Made by a program: the position numbers and the translations under genes
The notes under the pieces: model-generated
The model's input: the letters and a program-made list of their open reading frames with translations, nothing else
Databases searched by the model: none
Told to the model about the DNA's origin: nothing
Shown: piece by piece, positions 30,741 to 43,039 of the stretch
Position numbering within the stretch: the stretch's first letter is position 1
Layout of the letters: each line of letters starts with the position of its first letter
Assembly: GCA_023055425.1 (NCBI GenBank)
Contig: JALGPY010000001.1
Span: 117,967,057 to 118,031,056 of the forward strand
Direction of reading: 5' to 3'
DNA length: 64,000 bases
Source of the DNA: Linanthus parryae
Lineage: Eukaryota > Streptophyta > Magnoliopsida > Ericales > Polemoniaceae

Positions 30741-32150
30741 ATGGTGAGTCAAACCCCTCAGAAGAATGAAGATTATGAGCTCTCACTGGAGCTTGAAGAC
30801 GACGGAGCGACGGTTGACAAGCTCAGGGGAGCTACGCTGGTAGGCAAACTGCTCTCGGGTAAGCCTTACAAACCCCAACTTATTCACAATATAGCGATTG
30901 GGATCTGGAATCTCAAATCGGAGGAGTTGAGAGTCTGTTCGTTTGGAGTAAACAAATTCGTGTTCTATTTCAAATTTATTACTGATTGTAGTAGAATTAT
31001 GGGTCAAGCACCATGGACTTTCCACAATCATATTATGGTATGTAAAGAATGGAAGAAAGGTATGAGATTGGAAGAAAATGACTTTCAATTCTGCCCTTTT
31101 TGGTTCAGATTCACTGCCTTCCATTAGAGAAAATGTCCCCAGATAATGCTAAGAAGGCTTGTTATCAGGCTTACATGAGTATTCGAATCCTAGTGGATAC
31201 ATAAAAACCTCTGGCAAGGGGTTTCAATCTCAATGGCTACAAACCTCACCAATCTTGGATTCATTTTAGCTACGAGATACTGAAGGACTTCTGCTATAAT
31301 TGTGGTCGGCTAGGGCATGAATTGAGATACTACATATTTGAATGCACAGTGAAAGGGTGGTCACAAGGACTATGGCCCAAACCTACGAGCTATATCGAAG
31401 GCGGAATACCGTGAAAAGAGGCAGTTTGAGAGAGATCTAGCAAGCGGTGAGGTCAGAGGAGAAAGAGCTTAACTTCGGCAGACGGTGGCGCGTTGGATTA
31501 AGCAAGGTCGTCCACAGATAGCGCGCGTGTGATCGGATAGTGCGGACGTGGAAGATACGCTTGTCGCAAGAAACGAGGATAGGATGGAAGGACAATCTCA
31601 CGTGGAGGAAAAGGACACTAACGAGGAATTTTCAGATTCGATTTTAAACAAGAAAAATGAACTATTGGCTACGCTCACTCAACATGATGATGAAGTGTCA
31701 GATAAGGACATATAATTAGCTATTGTAGCGCAAGAAACAGAGGGGAAAGCAACAGAAGGAATTGTTGAGCCAGCTGTATAATGGGTGGAGAATAAGATTC
31801 TGAAGACGAGGATGGTGAGACTGTTCCAGAAACACAGATAATTCTCGTTGTGGAAACTGCAATTGGACATCTAACAAACTTCAGTTAAGTAATTATGCCT
31901 TTCCTAATAATTCAACTGGTTATTAGGAAAGGCATAATTGTTCTCCAAGTAATTTATTGTTTCATCAAGCCATTAAGTATAACCAAGTAATTTATTGTTT
32001 CATAATCTCTCCATCTATCCAATTTCCAAAGAAGGATAAGATTTAAGAGATTTTGCAAAGTTCAACTTTGAAAGAAGATGCTATTTATTTAGGAGTCCAT
32101 TTTTTCTGGATTGATTGAGCCCCTTCACAGATCCTTGCTTACATTGTTTA
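30741..32150 (+). pseudogene. Second LINE copy, ORF1 plus an RT scrap, internally deleted
   Basis: ATG at 30741 starts an ORF1 protein with a DUF4283-type domain (GATLVGKLLSGKPYKPQ; APWTFHNHIMVCKEWKKGMR). A frameshift near 31120 is followed by a degenerate zinc knuckle (FCYNCGRLGHELRYYIFEC, last cysteine in place) at about 31280-31350. A linker homologous to the first LINE (VARW) lies at about 31475. From about 32030 to 32150 a piece of the RT thumb region is recognisable (EDAIYLGVHFFWID). Endonuclease and most of the RT are missing, so a large internal deletion has occurred. A perfect foldback lies at the junction zone (31891-31939). Confidence 0.75.
31891..31939. repeat. Perfect 20-bp inverted repeat with a 9-base loop
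   Basis: Left arm 31891-31910 (AATTATGCCTTTCCTAATAA), loop TTCAACTGG, right arm 31920-31939, perfectly complementary. A 19-bp direct repeat (AAGTAATTTATTGTTTCAT) follows at about 31946 and 31984. Confidence 0.9.
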
Positions 32151-33600
32151 ACGACTAAATTGCAATAATCAAATAGCTAATTAACAAGAATTTAAATATG
32201 AATTTTTGAGATAATTTAATAAGGATGAAATACTATGACTCCTCGTTCGAAAGCTAAGACTATTTCGAAATTGCGCTAGGACGTTTGAAAAACATATACT
32301 AACAATTCAAACGAGCAATGATAAAATCCCGAGTTCTCAAGTGATTCTATCTATAATTACAATTATCCTAACATGATTTCTCAAGTGAAAGGATAACTCT
32401 AGTTTATTCTTTAGATTTTTTTCTACTCCAAGTTCCTATCTAACAATCATGAGTTATCGAGTGATTTATAAGCTAGGTGATTAGTTCAACTTCTTTGACT
32501 AGTGATCTCTCGCTAGTAAGTGATTCCCCAATTAAGTTATATCATATTAGATGCCTCCAACTTGAAATATGAAAATTAAGAAAACATAAACTAATCATGA
32601 ATAAATGTTGAGCATCAATTAAGCCTCAAAAATATAAATTAAATATTCATGGTTCACTATCTAGGAAACCCTACATACCTAATCCGGGTCATAGTAAAAC
32701 GTATTTGGCTACTCATGACAGATATAAGAACATTCATCATGTCAATAGTAGAAGAAGGATAAAAATGGGAAGAACATGCTGAAACTATTGAAGATTCATT
32801 GATCTTGCGTGAAATATATGTCTATTCGAGTCCTAGCTTCGCCGTATGTGTTATTGATCTCCAATCCGTGTTCTTTGTCCTGAGAACATCCCCCAAAACC
32901 AGCATCCCTCTCAAAATTTTCATATAGAAAACTTATTAGCTCTAAAAGTCGCCACAATTGCGTTATTAGGGCCTCAAGTTTGAATGGGAACGCTAGTGGA
33001 CCTTTAGTATATCAAAGCAGCCCCAAAATTCATGTTTAAAGCTCAATTTGGTCTTCTAAAATTGCCATTTCAGCCCCCCAGTTCCATACTTGCAAATCGC
33101 TCATCAACTTCATCGTACTAGCTCCCAATATCACTCCCCTGTCATTCTTTCGTTCATTCCAGGTGCAAAGATCGTCTCTTCGCCTCTAATTGATCATCAT
33201 ATCCCTGTTAAGCACAACGAGAACACTACCAAATCAATTGTTGGTGTAAAAAACACATTAATTAAACTAATAAACAAAGTTCTTGCACTTTCTCATCAGT
33301 ATGAATATGTAGCATACTAAAATATAAATGAGCAAAATTTCATCAAAACAAAGGTAACACATCATGATTCAATGGCTAATATAAATTCTAAATTTGAGTT
33401 ATGAATGGATAAAATTTTCACCTAATTTTCTCTTTGGGGAAAGGGGACTTTACCCTTCTTTTCTTATTTAGCTTGTCGTGCTTCCTCTTTCCAGTTTATA
33501 CCCGAGCCAAGCCTCAGCCCCATGCTCTTCATCTTGTCATTTCTAACATTTTGGTCCCCCACCTAAATTAAGCAAGCCAGAGTTGCTACCCTCCCCTTGA
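32151..33600. other. AT-rich region without recognisable genes
   Basis: No convincing frames, repeats or element ends were found. Its texture resembles old retrotransposon LTR or internal sequence, but I could not assign it. Confidence 0.4.
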
Positions 33601-34440
33601 ATTACTTCTTCAGGTTATCGTGATGTTGCTCAAATTTTGTGTGGCAAACTTTATATGATCCTAGTCCGATGTCTCCTTCATTGTGTCGCACATGTGTTAC
33701 CCATGACTCTGGTTGTCTGTGCATTTGACTTGGCCCCATATCATTTTGTCGCTGCCGTCTTTGGGTCACGAGGCATCCTAGACTTCCTCTGTAATTTCTG
33801 GGTTGTCTCCTATACGGTCAATAGCTTTATCATCTTCTTCCATTTGAGACTCTATGCTCTTTTCTTTAGCTTACTCCCCCTCAAATTCTAATCTTGCTGC
33901 TTTCCACGAATTCCCCATCTTATGTGTTTCTCCTTCTTGATTCCGCATTATTGGTTTATACAAGAGCCACTGTCAATACCCTAGAGCTTCACCTGGAGCA
34001 ACCTAATCATCTCGGGTCTCACATTCCGCGCTTCGGTGTGTTTTATTCCCACACCATTGACAAAGTTGTGGGACTCTTTCATACTGAAATTCCAACCATA
34101 CTTTTTCATTCTTGATACGGGCATATACTCTTGTACCTCATGGCTTGTCGCTCTACATCCATGCTTTCAGCGTTACATACCCTTACATACACAGAAAATA
34201 TCATCATAGAATGTCCTTGAATCTGGTTCGAGTACTTCTCCTATAACTCCCATAACTTTTTGTTTCTTTAATTAAACACATCAGGAGGTTTAGAAGTTGT
34301 ATCCATGCGTCTACTTTATCAAAGCGAATCAGACCCATGCCGTCTCATAACTTCCATGGTTATCCGGCCGTGAAAAACACGTGGACCACCCCTTCTACTC
34401 TACATATACCAGCTTTAAAAGAGATTTAAATACAAACATA
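33600..34440 (-). pseudogene. Antisense LINE ORF1 remnant
   Basis: Reading the minus strand from about 34440 downward gives fragments of a DUF4283-like domain (GLIRFDKVDAWIQ, at about 34290-34330). They are followed by a well-preserved zinc knuckle, C-x2-C-x4-H-x4-C, at 34021-34062 (ERVPQLCQWCGNKTHRSAEC). Frames are broken before and after. It is a different LINE subfamily from the two plus-strand copies, as the knuckle residues differ. Confidence 0.65.
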
Positions 34441-34779
34441 TTTGGCCCACTTTAAACATTTTGATCTTTTAGCCGTCGTTCCAAATCCTTTTAAGAAAGT
34501 TAATCACCGCACACCATTGACTAGGCTACTTCATCAAGAAGTGCCCGAATCCTCTTTCTAGTTTGCTGCAGTAATAATCTTCAAATAGGGCTTCTTCCTC
34601 CGTAGTTAGACTCATTTGGTGCATCTATACGGTAGTTTGTTCGCAAGGCGGCTAGGTCTAGGGCTTTTCCCCTCTATGGTAAAAAAGACTCTTACGAAAT
34701 TGTATTGTTTAATCATTTGTGCTTCCGATTATTTTCATATAACTGAGACATATTGACATCTTTTCTTAACAAAAAATGC

Positions 34780-35325
34780 TAACTTTGAAAAAATCATATG
34801 TTATTTGTGCAACATCTTGATGAACAATCCCATTGTTATTGTCACTCTCCTAAAATTGAAATCACAAGATTATTGTATAATTTTTAAAATGCTACTTTTT
34901 TCTTCACTTCATTACATACGCTTGCCCTCGCTCTCTTACTTTTTTCGAACTTTTTCAAAAAATTATATAACATATAAGAAAAATGACAATTCGGTAAATT
35001 TACGAAGTCAAATGCATCTCCATAAACTTTGTGAAAAGTTCGCCCAAACAATAAATTGGGAGGAAGAGAGTATTAAAGATGGCAACGGTTCGGATTCGGG
35101 TGGAATCCACATATATTTGTGTCCATATCCGAATACGAAACGAAGTTCCATATCCGATTGTAATCAAATTCGAATAAAATACGAATCAGATCTAAAGTAC
35201 CAGGTGATCCGTCAGACACAAATTAAATCGAATCTGGGTCGAATTCCCATAGAACCACAAAACAAAAAAATGCAATAAAAGTAAAAATAAATATACATAG
35301 CAATAACATCAAGACAATTTATAGA
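34780..35325 (+). repeat. Dispersed repeat X, left fragment
   Basis: Contains the motif around GATGGCAACGGTTCGGATTC and tandem-like variants of TATCCGAATACGAA. The reverse complement of 34800-35180 recurs at about 41850-42250, and 35170-35325 recurs in direct orientation at about 46530-46665. The repeat is interrupted at 35325 by the Copia element. Its class is not clear. Confidence 0.6.
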
Positions 35326-37523
35326 TGATATGATATGGGCAGAGGTTAGAGAACAATGAATGAAGGGAAAATACGACGTGATTTATCTCGTACCACGTGA
35401 TTTATGCAGAAAATTAATCATAGGCATTCAAAAACTTATTGTGGTAAGTTAACTTGCGGAATAAAACACACCACATATGGAGCGATTCCCGAAATTTTGA
35501 CCAGCTGCTGGCAGCGTTTTGTTCTGAATCTGACTGCCAGACCTATTCCATTTTGATCCGTCTCGCCGAGATACACGACGTGCATATATTACTCGCCTTT
35601 ATCCGATATATGTAGCTCCTGTTAAGCTCCAAAACCCGAATTCAGATCGTGCTGAAAATCAACAGCGGACCAGAAAATTTGACCAGCGATATCTGGAGTT
35701 CTACAACTCCGATCGACGCGCCGTTTCTTCCATTCCTTCCTTTTTCCAAGATCTTCAACTTTCGTGTTTTAGAAGAAACGATCTGAGATCGTTATCCTTT
35801 CCTTAACACCCAAAAATTGAATCTGGTGTGTCAGGAAGCCTTTCGACGTATGATCCAAGCTCCGATTCAAGTTCGATGGTGATTCGAACAAGAAAAGCTC
35901 ATGAGTGCACATCTAGGGTTTTCTCTCTTGTGTGAAAAATATGTAAGATCAATCATCATCACTTAAGAACTATGGTAGACTATTTATAGTGACATATTAC
36001 TAACCATAATATTAGGAATAAACATAATTGCACACAAGTACCTCGTAGGAAAACTTTGCATAACAAGTCATTCCCTAATCCCTACTAACTTTAGTATCAA
36101 GTCCTAATCATATGGTTTATAATAATACCCATCAACTATTAATACCAAATATAATCTCAACTTACATTCCAAACACTTGAGACTCGAAAACACGTGTGAT
36201 CACGTGATCCCACTTATGTTGAAATACATCGAGGACATCTGGAGAAAATAAATAAATTGACTCCCAATAATATATTTAAACTCATAATTCAACCTGACTT
36301 AAATTCAAAAATTATTAATTATAGTTTACTCCACCATAAAACTCTATATACCACTTCGCATATATTCTCATCATTATGTATGAGCTCCTGTTATTAATAT
36401 TATATAACTCCCCACGTTCTGGTTACAAATAACTGGTTGGCCAGACTTGACATAACGAAACCTAGCGAGCTCTCATGAGGGTACTTCATTCTCATATGAG
36501 ACGTAGACTCCATGATTCAATTAGCTTTCACCAAATCCTAACAATCACTAACCAATATACCAGGATTGTTGACTTACATTTGAATCTCACTCAATATATC
36601 AAAATAATGATTAATCAAGATTTGTGTCCACGTAAAAAATCATAGATTAAGAGTTTTTTTTAGAAACATCAAGAGTTTCCAATATTACCAAATAACAATG
36701 ATATATTATACTATCTCACTTCGGTCAGTCCGAGAAAATTATATTTTTCATATGGCGGTCCTATTCAACATACATAAAGTATGCTAGTGTAACAAGTTGA
36801 AACTATATCGTTTCCTTGACCGAGATGTGTCACTATAATGTTACACTACAGTCGTTCCGATGGTTTGTCCAAAATCATTTAGACTGTGAACTCTTACTTA
36901 TATTCCATAAACAACTGACAATGAATCTCGCGCATGCCAGAACTCGTCTGCATGTTCGATTGTCCGAGGTATGGAACATTCTTTATAATGTATATTTATA
37001 TGGCAAATAATAAATTACATTTGCATACTCACATGTTTACTAACTTAAGATGCGGACAATAATCAATTAAGAATTATTAGTTCAACAATCAATATGGCTT
37101 TCTGAATACAATTCGCAACAATGAAAACAATGAAACAAGAACACAAGAACACACGCGATATAACGTGGTTCACTAGCGATGAGCTAGCTACTTCCACGAC
37201 CCAAAAAACCCAGATTTTATTGTGAGAAACCCACAAATACAACCCACACAATGCAGAGCGCGACATATAGCCGTTATATAGGCCTACTATACAGGTGGTG
37301 CCCACAGAAATACCAAAAACCAAGCTAAAACCAAGAAGGATACAATTATGTCCTCCTACAGTAGTTGCTCGTACGAACACCAGGGCTCTTCGCACGAAAA
37401 CCTGTTACTCCCTGGTTTGTCCTCTTCGTCTTGATCCTCCCTTTGGTCCGTTTCTTTTCCCCTCTTCGTCCCCAATTCCTCGCCAAGCCTAAGTCCATTC
37501 AAGGAATACCTTGATTCCCAACA
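35326..37523 (-). repeat. Copia 3' LTR (minus strand) carrying a nested Mutator-like element
   Basis: In minus orientation the LTR starts TGTTGGGAATCAAGG at 37523 and ends near 35326. Without the nested element and one target copy it is about 433 bp. A purine-rich tract (GGCAAGGTGGAGATT on the minus strand, 37524-37538) precedes it, as expected for a Copia element. The same LTR occurs in part at 41328-41453 and, in opposite orientation, at 43040-43321. Confidence 0.75.
35361..37116. mobile_element. Mutator-like non-coding element, copy 2 (1756 bp)
   Basis: Flanked by the perfect 9-bp duplication AACAATGAA (35352-35360 and 37117-37125). A sister LTR at 41341-41385 shows the site without the insertion (AACGATGAA at 41354-41362), which fixes both ends exactly. 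Nine bases is the Mutator superfamily target size. Ends are TGAAGGGAAAATACG and ATACAATTCGC, with no inverted repeats. There is no open frame of note. It is homologous along its whole length to copy 1. Confidence 0.8.
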
Positions 37524-38374
37524 AATCTCCACCTTGCCTTGAATCATCTCATCGGCTTGCGCTTGAATTAGCCAGTTCTCTCCAATAGTCCCAATAACAC
37601 AAGTTACTCCAGCTTTGCCAAGTTACTTCAACGTGTTCCCCCAACGATGCTCCAACTCCCGTCAAGTTCCTGCAAAAGAACCCTATCGATGCTCCAACTA
37701 CGGCTGGGTTTCTGCAATTGAAACCCCTGTTTGTTGTGTTAACTCCCAGTGAGTTCCTAGAACAAATTTGTTTGTTGTTCCGACTCCCACGGTGTCCCTA
37801 CAACAAACCCCCCAATATGTGTCCCCTTCACGTGCCTTGTCTCTCGTCAGAGACTCGCCTATTCAACCATCCGCCTCCTCGTCAAGAGCGTGAATTCCCC
37901 CTTGCCTCCCAACAGGGCTTATAGAACTAGATCATCCTACGAAATACCCTCCAATTGCAGCCGAATCTGCATATCCTGAGTTCATCCTTCGTCCACTGGT
38001 GTCTATTTTCTCTACCGTTTGAATAGACGTCACCGTAGCTTCCCTTGGTCGTCTTCATCGCGCCAAAACTCTGACTATCTGAACCCCCATACGCAGCCCT
38101 ATGTCGCATCCCCTCTTGCTGAGACTCAAATTCAGCGGTGGTGGTTGTAGAAGCCCCCTCTTTAGCTTCCGTTAATGGCAACCACAAGCCTTGATGCTTC
38201 AACAAAGCACGTACCTTGATCTGGCATAAGTTGAAGTTGTCTCTCCCAGTGAACTTTTCGAACTTGGTCATCGTCGCTCATCTTCTCTGCAACTCCTTTT
38301 CCAGATCCTTTGCCCCCAAACGCGTGCTGCACCTTGATCGCGGAACCGTAGTTATGAATTTCACGGATTGTGAA
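37524..38374 (-). pseudogene. Copia internal remnant: gag start only
   Basis: On the minus strand a leader is followed by MSDDD and, after a one-base frame change, TKFEKFTGRDNFNLCQIK and RALLKHQGLWLPL. This is the N-terminus of a Copia gag (frame 37927-38271). Beyond about 37930 only a C/T-rich stretch remains before the polypurine tract. Protease, integrase, RT and RNase H are absent, so this is a deletion derivative that could only move with help from another element. It continues at 41261 across the nested solo LTR. Confidence 0.75.
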
Positions 38375-41260
38375 TGTAATACCCCGTTTATCTAGCAGGG
38401 GTAAAACAGTCATTTTAGGAAGCATAATAATAATTTATTAGCAAAATAATATTTTAATAAATCTTTGAGTTTAATTTGTAAAAAGTTTTAGAATAATATT
38501 AGAGTAATAGTTAATAGTTAATTCGTAGTTGTTTTACAGATTTTAGTTAGTTTTAATTTATAGCGCGTGTCCAACTACCGCGATAATTGCTAGACTTGTC
38601 ACACCCAATCACCCAACCACATAGTACACCACCCACACCCAATTATTGCCAACAAATATTATTTAATATGAAAACTTTTGTTTCTAGCAAGCTTTCTCTT
38701 CTTCTTCCTCTATACGTTTCTTCACCATCATCACCACCACCTTCGGGAAGCTCCTAGCACCGCCTATGTCACATCAATCCCAAGTAACCTCACCTATAAA
38801 AGCTCCCTCCAGCCTCCCTCCTCCCACCAGCAGCCACTCACAACAACCACCACCTCCCTCATCACCATTGACATCTTCACCAACACCACCCGAGAAGAAA
38901 CCCAGCAGCCTCTCTCACCCTCTCTCCTTCTCTCCCTCCCTCTCTGTTCTCAGACCTCTTCGGAACAGAGCAGAAGCGATAGCAGCAACTACCACGGCCG
39001 CCATCGCCGCCGTCGGACAGCCACAAAGAAGACCCACTTCTCTCTCTCTCTCATCCCCGGAGGCTTCTCTGTCCATCTCTGATCAGTCTAGCCCTCTCCT
39101 CTTCCAGAGGCTAGCAGCAGCTGCAACCGCGGGACAGAGGAGTACAGCCACTGTCGCCACCGTCGCAGCCATTGTTACCGGCCAAGCTTCGGCCAAATTC
39201 CGGCGAGCGCTTCGTAGCAGCACCTAGTCGACTTCTTTGCTTCCAGGCGACTCTTAGGGCCCCGACCAGCTCACTAGGAGCCTCAAACCAGGCAGTGGAA
39301 GCCATTAAAGCCGGCGACGGAGCTCAACTCCGGCGACCCCGACGCCAAGCTTCGACCCGACCCATTTCTTAGTGATTTCCGGCCATTTTTGGCCTAGGTA
39401 CGTCCTATACCTTCTGATTAGTTGTTATATGTTGCTAAAATTGAAGTTTGATAGCTTGAATCAATGTAGGTTTGAAGAAATTAAAGTTGTTGTAGAAGGG
39501 GGTAAAAGTGTAGTTTATGAAAACTGTTAAAGCATGGCTTAGGGGTGCTGTTTGTAATTTCAGAAACTTTAGGGGCTGTTAGTATACTATATTAATCTTG
39601 TTTTGGTGGCTAGTTGAGGAATTTGTAGACTTTTAATACGAATGGGGGTTTATGTGTCTTTTACTTAAACTTGTTACTTTTCGCTAAAAATAAAAATAAT
39701 AATTTCGGAATATAAATAATTTCTAAAAATACTATTTTTCATCCTCGTTTTGGAAAAGTAATTTTGGTATTAAAATAGCAAACGGTTTGTTCGTTAAAAA
39801 TTAAACAAGAAATATTTTTAGTTAAACTTTAAATAAATATTGTTAAATAAATATTGTTAATAACTTGGATGTTTAATACTTGCAAATTGGATATTTTGCT
39901 AGGTTTTAAATATTGTTTTGTTGTGGTTAGTATTTAGTAAAAGTTTTCTCTTTAAATTAAATAGTTTTAAATATTGTATAAATAATTATAGAAATAATAA
40001 TATGTCTTTTTCGTAAAAATAAATTAGTTTTGTTTTCACTACTTTATCAAGTATTTTATAAAATAATTTCTCTAACTAGTTAGACACTTTTAGTTAATAA
40101 TAATAATAATAATAATAATGATAATAATAATAGTTGTCTAAATATAAAAACGTGGTTTTATAATAGAAGATTTTTAACAAAATAAAACGTTAGGAAAAAT
40201 AAATAACTAGAGGGGTTGGGTAGAATTAAAAGAGAATATTTTTAGGACGAGCAGTATTTTGTTGAATTATTTGTTAACATAAAAGTTACGGGTTGTAGGT
40301 GACGGTTTGTAGGCCGAGACATCTCTAGAACGTGCTAGTGCTACGGAAGTAAGGTAAGTAACATGCCAAGCGTTGAGCGTAGCTTCCTTCGTGTCTTAAT
40401 ATGACTTTTATTTCTTGTCTCAAAATGCGTTTTATTTGGTTATTCATTTACTTGATTTATTTGAAGTTTCCTTCTATTTCCAAGAAGTTATTTATTTGAA
40501 CTTGTCACACGATCAATAATAATGCGTAATTAACGTAAAGTGGAAAGAGTTGTGCGGGAGAAGCAATTTTTATTGTCGTGTGACTTCGATCACTCGACCA
40601 GAGATCAGATTTTATTTTAACCCGGTCGCAACCTGTCGGGTCGCTCCATGTACTCACCTCTCTGGCCGCAAGAAGTCTTAGGGGGCTGTCGGCAGTTAAG
40701 GTCATGGTTGCTAGTGATAGATTAGTAGTTCCTTCCCCGTATCAACAAAGCTAATAATACAGTTTTGGCATGAGTTTTTGAAAGGAAAGAAGAAGAGATT
40801 GAGGAATATAATTCCCGTTTGAAAGAGATATTAAGATAAGAAGAATTTTATAAGAGTTCCTACTTTACTGAAGTTCTTTCTTTACAAGTTTTATTCCTCC
40901 TGTTTTATTATTGCAAAAAGTAAAGCTTCATCTTCTGTTTTACATGTTTGGGTGTTATTTACTCAGCATTTCACAGCTGACTTTAGAAACTGCGGTTCTG
41001 TTTTCCTTCCCACCGCAGGCTTAGAGGCAGGAGGCTATGGCGAAGCTGGGTACGGGACTCACGTGTAGTGTTAGTTAGCAAGCATAATGATGTATAGCTT
41101 TTGAAATCACTTTTGTAATGTGACTTTCATGGAGTTAATGTTGTATAATAAATAAATACTTTGGAATGTTATGCTTGATTCCCGCCGTTACTTTTAGCAT
41201 CGGCCCCTCCCGGGCTTTCCGGTCCGGAACGGAAGGCTCGGGAATCCACGGGCTGTTGCA
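38375..41260 (+). mobile_element. Solo LTR of a Tekay/Del-like Ty3/Gypsy element, 2886 bp
   Basis: Starts TGTAATACCCCG, ends GGGCTGTTGCA, and is flanked by the 5-bp duplication GTGAA (38370-38374 and 41261-41265). The long LTR beginning TGTAAYACCCC is characteristic of plant Tekay/Del chromoviruses. No internal region is present, so this is the product of LTR-LTR recombination. A GC-rich Ser/Pro-rich open stretch lies at 38678-39372, followed by a donor-like AG|GTACGT at about 39397. An AAT triplet repeat is at about 40097-40132. AATAAATAAATAC near 41146 could supply polyadenylation. Confidence 0.85.
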
Positions 41261-41312
41261 GTGAAACCCTAGCTCTTTAGCTCCACCTTGATCTTGAAAC
41301 ACCGCAACCTAA

Positions 41313-41324
41313 GCTCTGATACCA
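41313..41324 (-). other. Copia primer-binding site (initiator-Met type)
   Basis: Minus strand TGGTATCAGAGC, the standard plant Copia primer-binding site, three bases from the LTR end at 41328. It confirms that the Copia element points left. Confidence 0.85.
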
Positions 41325-41327
41325 GTT

Positions 41328-41453
41328 TGTTATGAAATGGATAGAGATTAGAGAACGATGAAAACAATGAAACAAGAACACACCCGATATAACGTGGTTC
41401 ACTAGCGATGATCTAGCTACCTCCACGACCCAAAAAACACCGATTTTATTGAG
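41328..41453 (-). repeat. Copia 5' LTR, truncated
   Basis: Matches the last part of the LTR at 35326-37523 and includes the site where copy 2 of the Mutator-like element inserted there. Homology stops after GATTTTATTG. The missing remainder of the LTR is found inverted at 43040-43321. Confidence 0.75.
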
Positions 41454-41849
41454 CTACCAACGCTCTGTACTTTCTTAGCAAGTAGTCTCAGTCATTGGTT
41501 ATCAAGCCTACTTCAAACTACGCCCTACAACAATTTCAACTAAAATAATCTAGCGAAGCCCTTACTGATGTAACCCACTACCTCATTGTAGATCCTATTT
41601 CATTGTAAGCATTCAGTCAAGTTAACTTCTATTACATTCTTCAATCTCTGAGGTTCTGGTTCATATATAAACTTTGTAATTATTGTCACAAGATCTATTT
41701 TACACATAAATTTAAAATGTAATATGTTTATATCTAAAATTATATAAAATATATAACGTATATACGCGCTCTCAAGACACTCTCAAATATACCATTTTTA
41801 GAATTTGGCGCTTTGGCGCTTCCGCTCCCGCTCCAGGTGACTTAGGTTT

Positions 41850-43039
41850 AGATCATATTCGTATTTTATTGGAATTTGATAACGATTGGATATGAAACTT
41901 CGTTTCGTATCCGGATATGGACACAAATATGTGTGGATTCCACCCGAATTCGAACCGTTGCCTTCTCTAATACCCCCTCCGTCCCAATTTTATTGTATGG
42001 GTGAATTTTTCACAAGGTTAAGTTAATGCTTTTGACTTCATAAATTTACTGAATTGTCATTTTAGGTTATTTATTTTGTTGGAAAAGTTCAAAAAAGTAA
42101 GAGAGGGAGAACAAGCGTATGTAAGTAAGGGAAGAAAAAAAGTCATTAATTAGGTGGACTCCACCATACAATTATGTGTGTGAACAAGGGATAGAAAGGT
42201 AAAATGCGTAACTTTCTTAATAGTCGTGCTTATTTTCTTTGATGAGAAAGAAGTGATACGAATGAAGTATATATAGGATGTGAACAACGATTTAGTGCAA
42301 TTTACACCAAATGATTTATAGGTTTATCAACACTATTATAATGTTTTGTTTATACCATTTCTAGTCATATTCAAGTTATGAAGAAAATAAATGTCTTCAT
42401 TGAAATACTGTGTTACTATAATTTCGTATGAGTAGTGAAATAAAATTTAGGCCTGATATTTATACTTAACAATATTATATGCTAAGATCTTGTTATAAAC
42501 AAAATTATAATTTATGACGAGAAAATTCGGAAAGTTATAAGTGTTCATTAAAAGAATGTGTGGTTGGTGCATGATAATAATTAAGTTGTTTGATAAAAGG
42601 GGAGAGCACCTAATAGTATTCGTTGTTCGATCCGGTCCTATTCGAGATCCGACTAATCATATATGAACTAGTCAAGTCCAAGTTTGATCGGATTTAAAAT
42701 AGTTTAGATATGGATTATGACAGTAACACTTGAACGAATTTGGATTCTGATTTGGATAGAGTACATATACATTAGATTATCAATTTGAACCGAGCACATG
42801 TCATTTTACAAAAACACCCCCAATAGTTATATTTAATTGCGAATATGCATACTAGTATATAAACTCATTTTTCTGCGCGGTGCCACTAACCTTAGTTTCA
42901 CAAAACCCATCAACCTTACGTGCAACGAACGAGAATTTATATATAATATCCTTATATGCCGAGTATGATCAGATTTGTGACTGATTATGAATTTATATTG
43001 GTGGATTGGGAGTTGTAAAGATTATATTGACATGAATAT
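41850..43039 (-). repeat. Dispersed repeat X, inverted copy
   Basis: The reverse complement matches 34800-35180 (at 41850-42250) and 46650-47480 (at 42250-43039). Together with the Copia LTR piece at 43040-43321, it appears to have been flipped as one block relative to its neighbours. Confidence 0.65.

Noticed and set aside
38766..39227. Pro/Ser-rich frames of 134 and 153 codons as host genes
   Set aside because: They lie inside a solo Gypsy LTR with a clear target duplication, and overlap each other in different frames.
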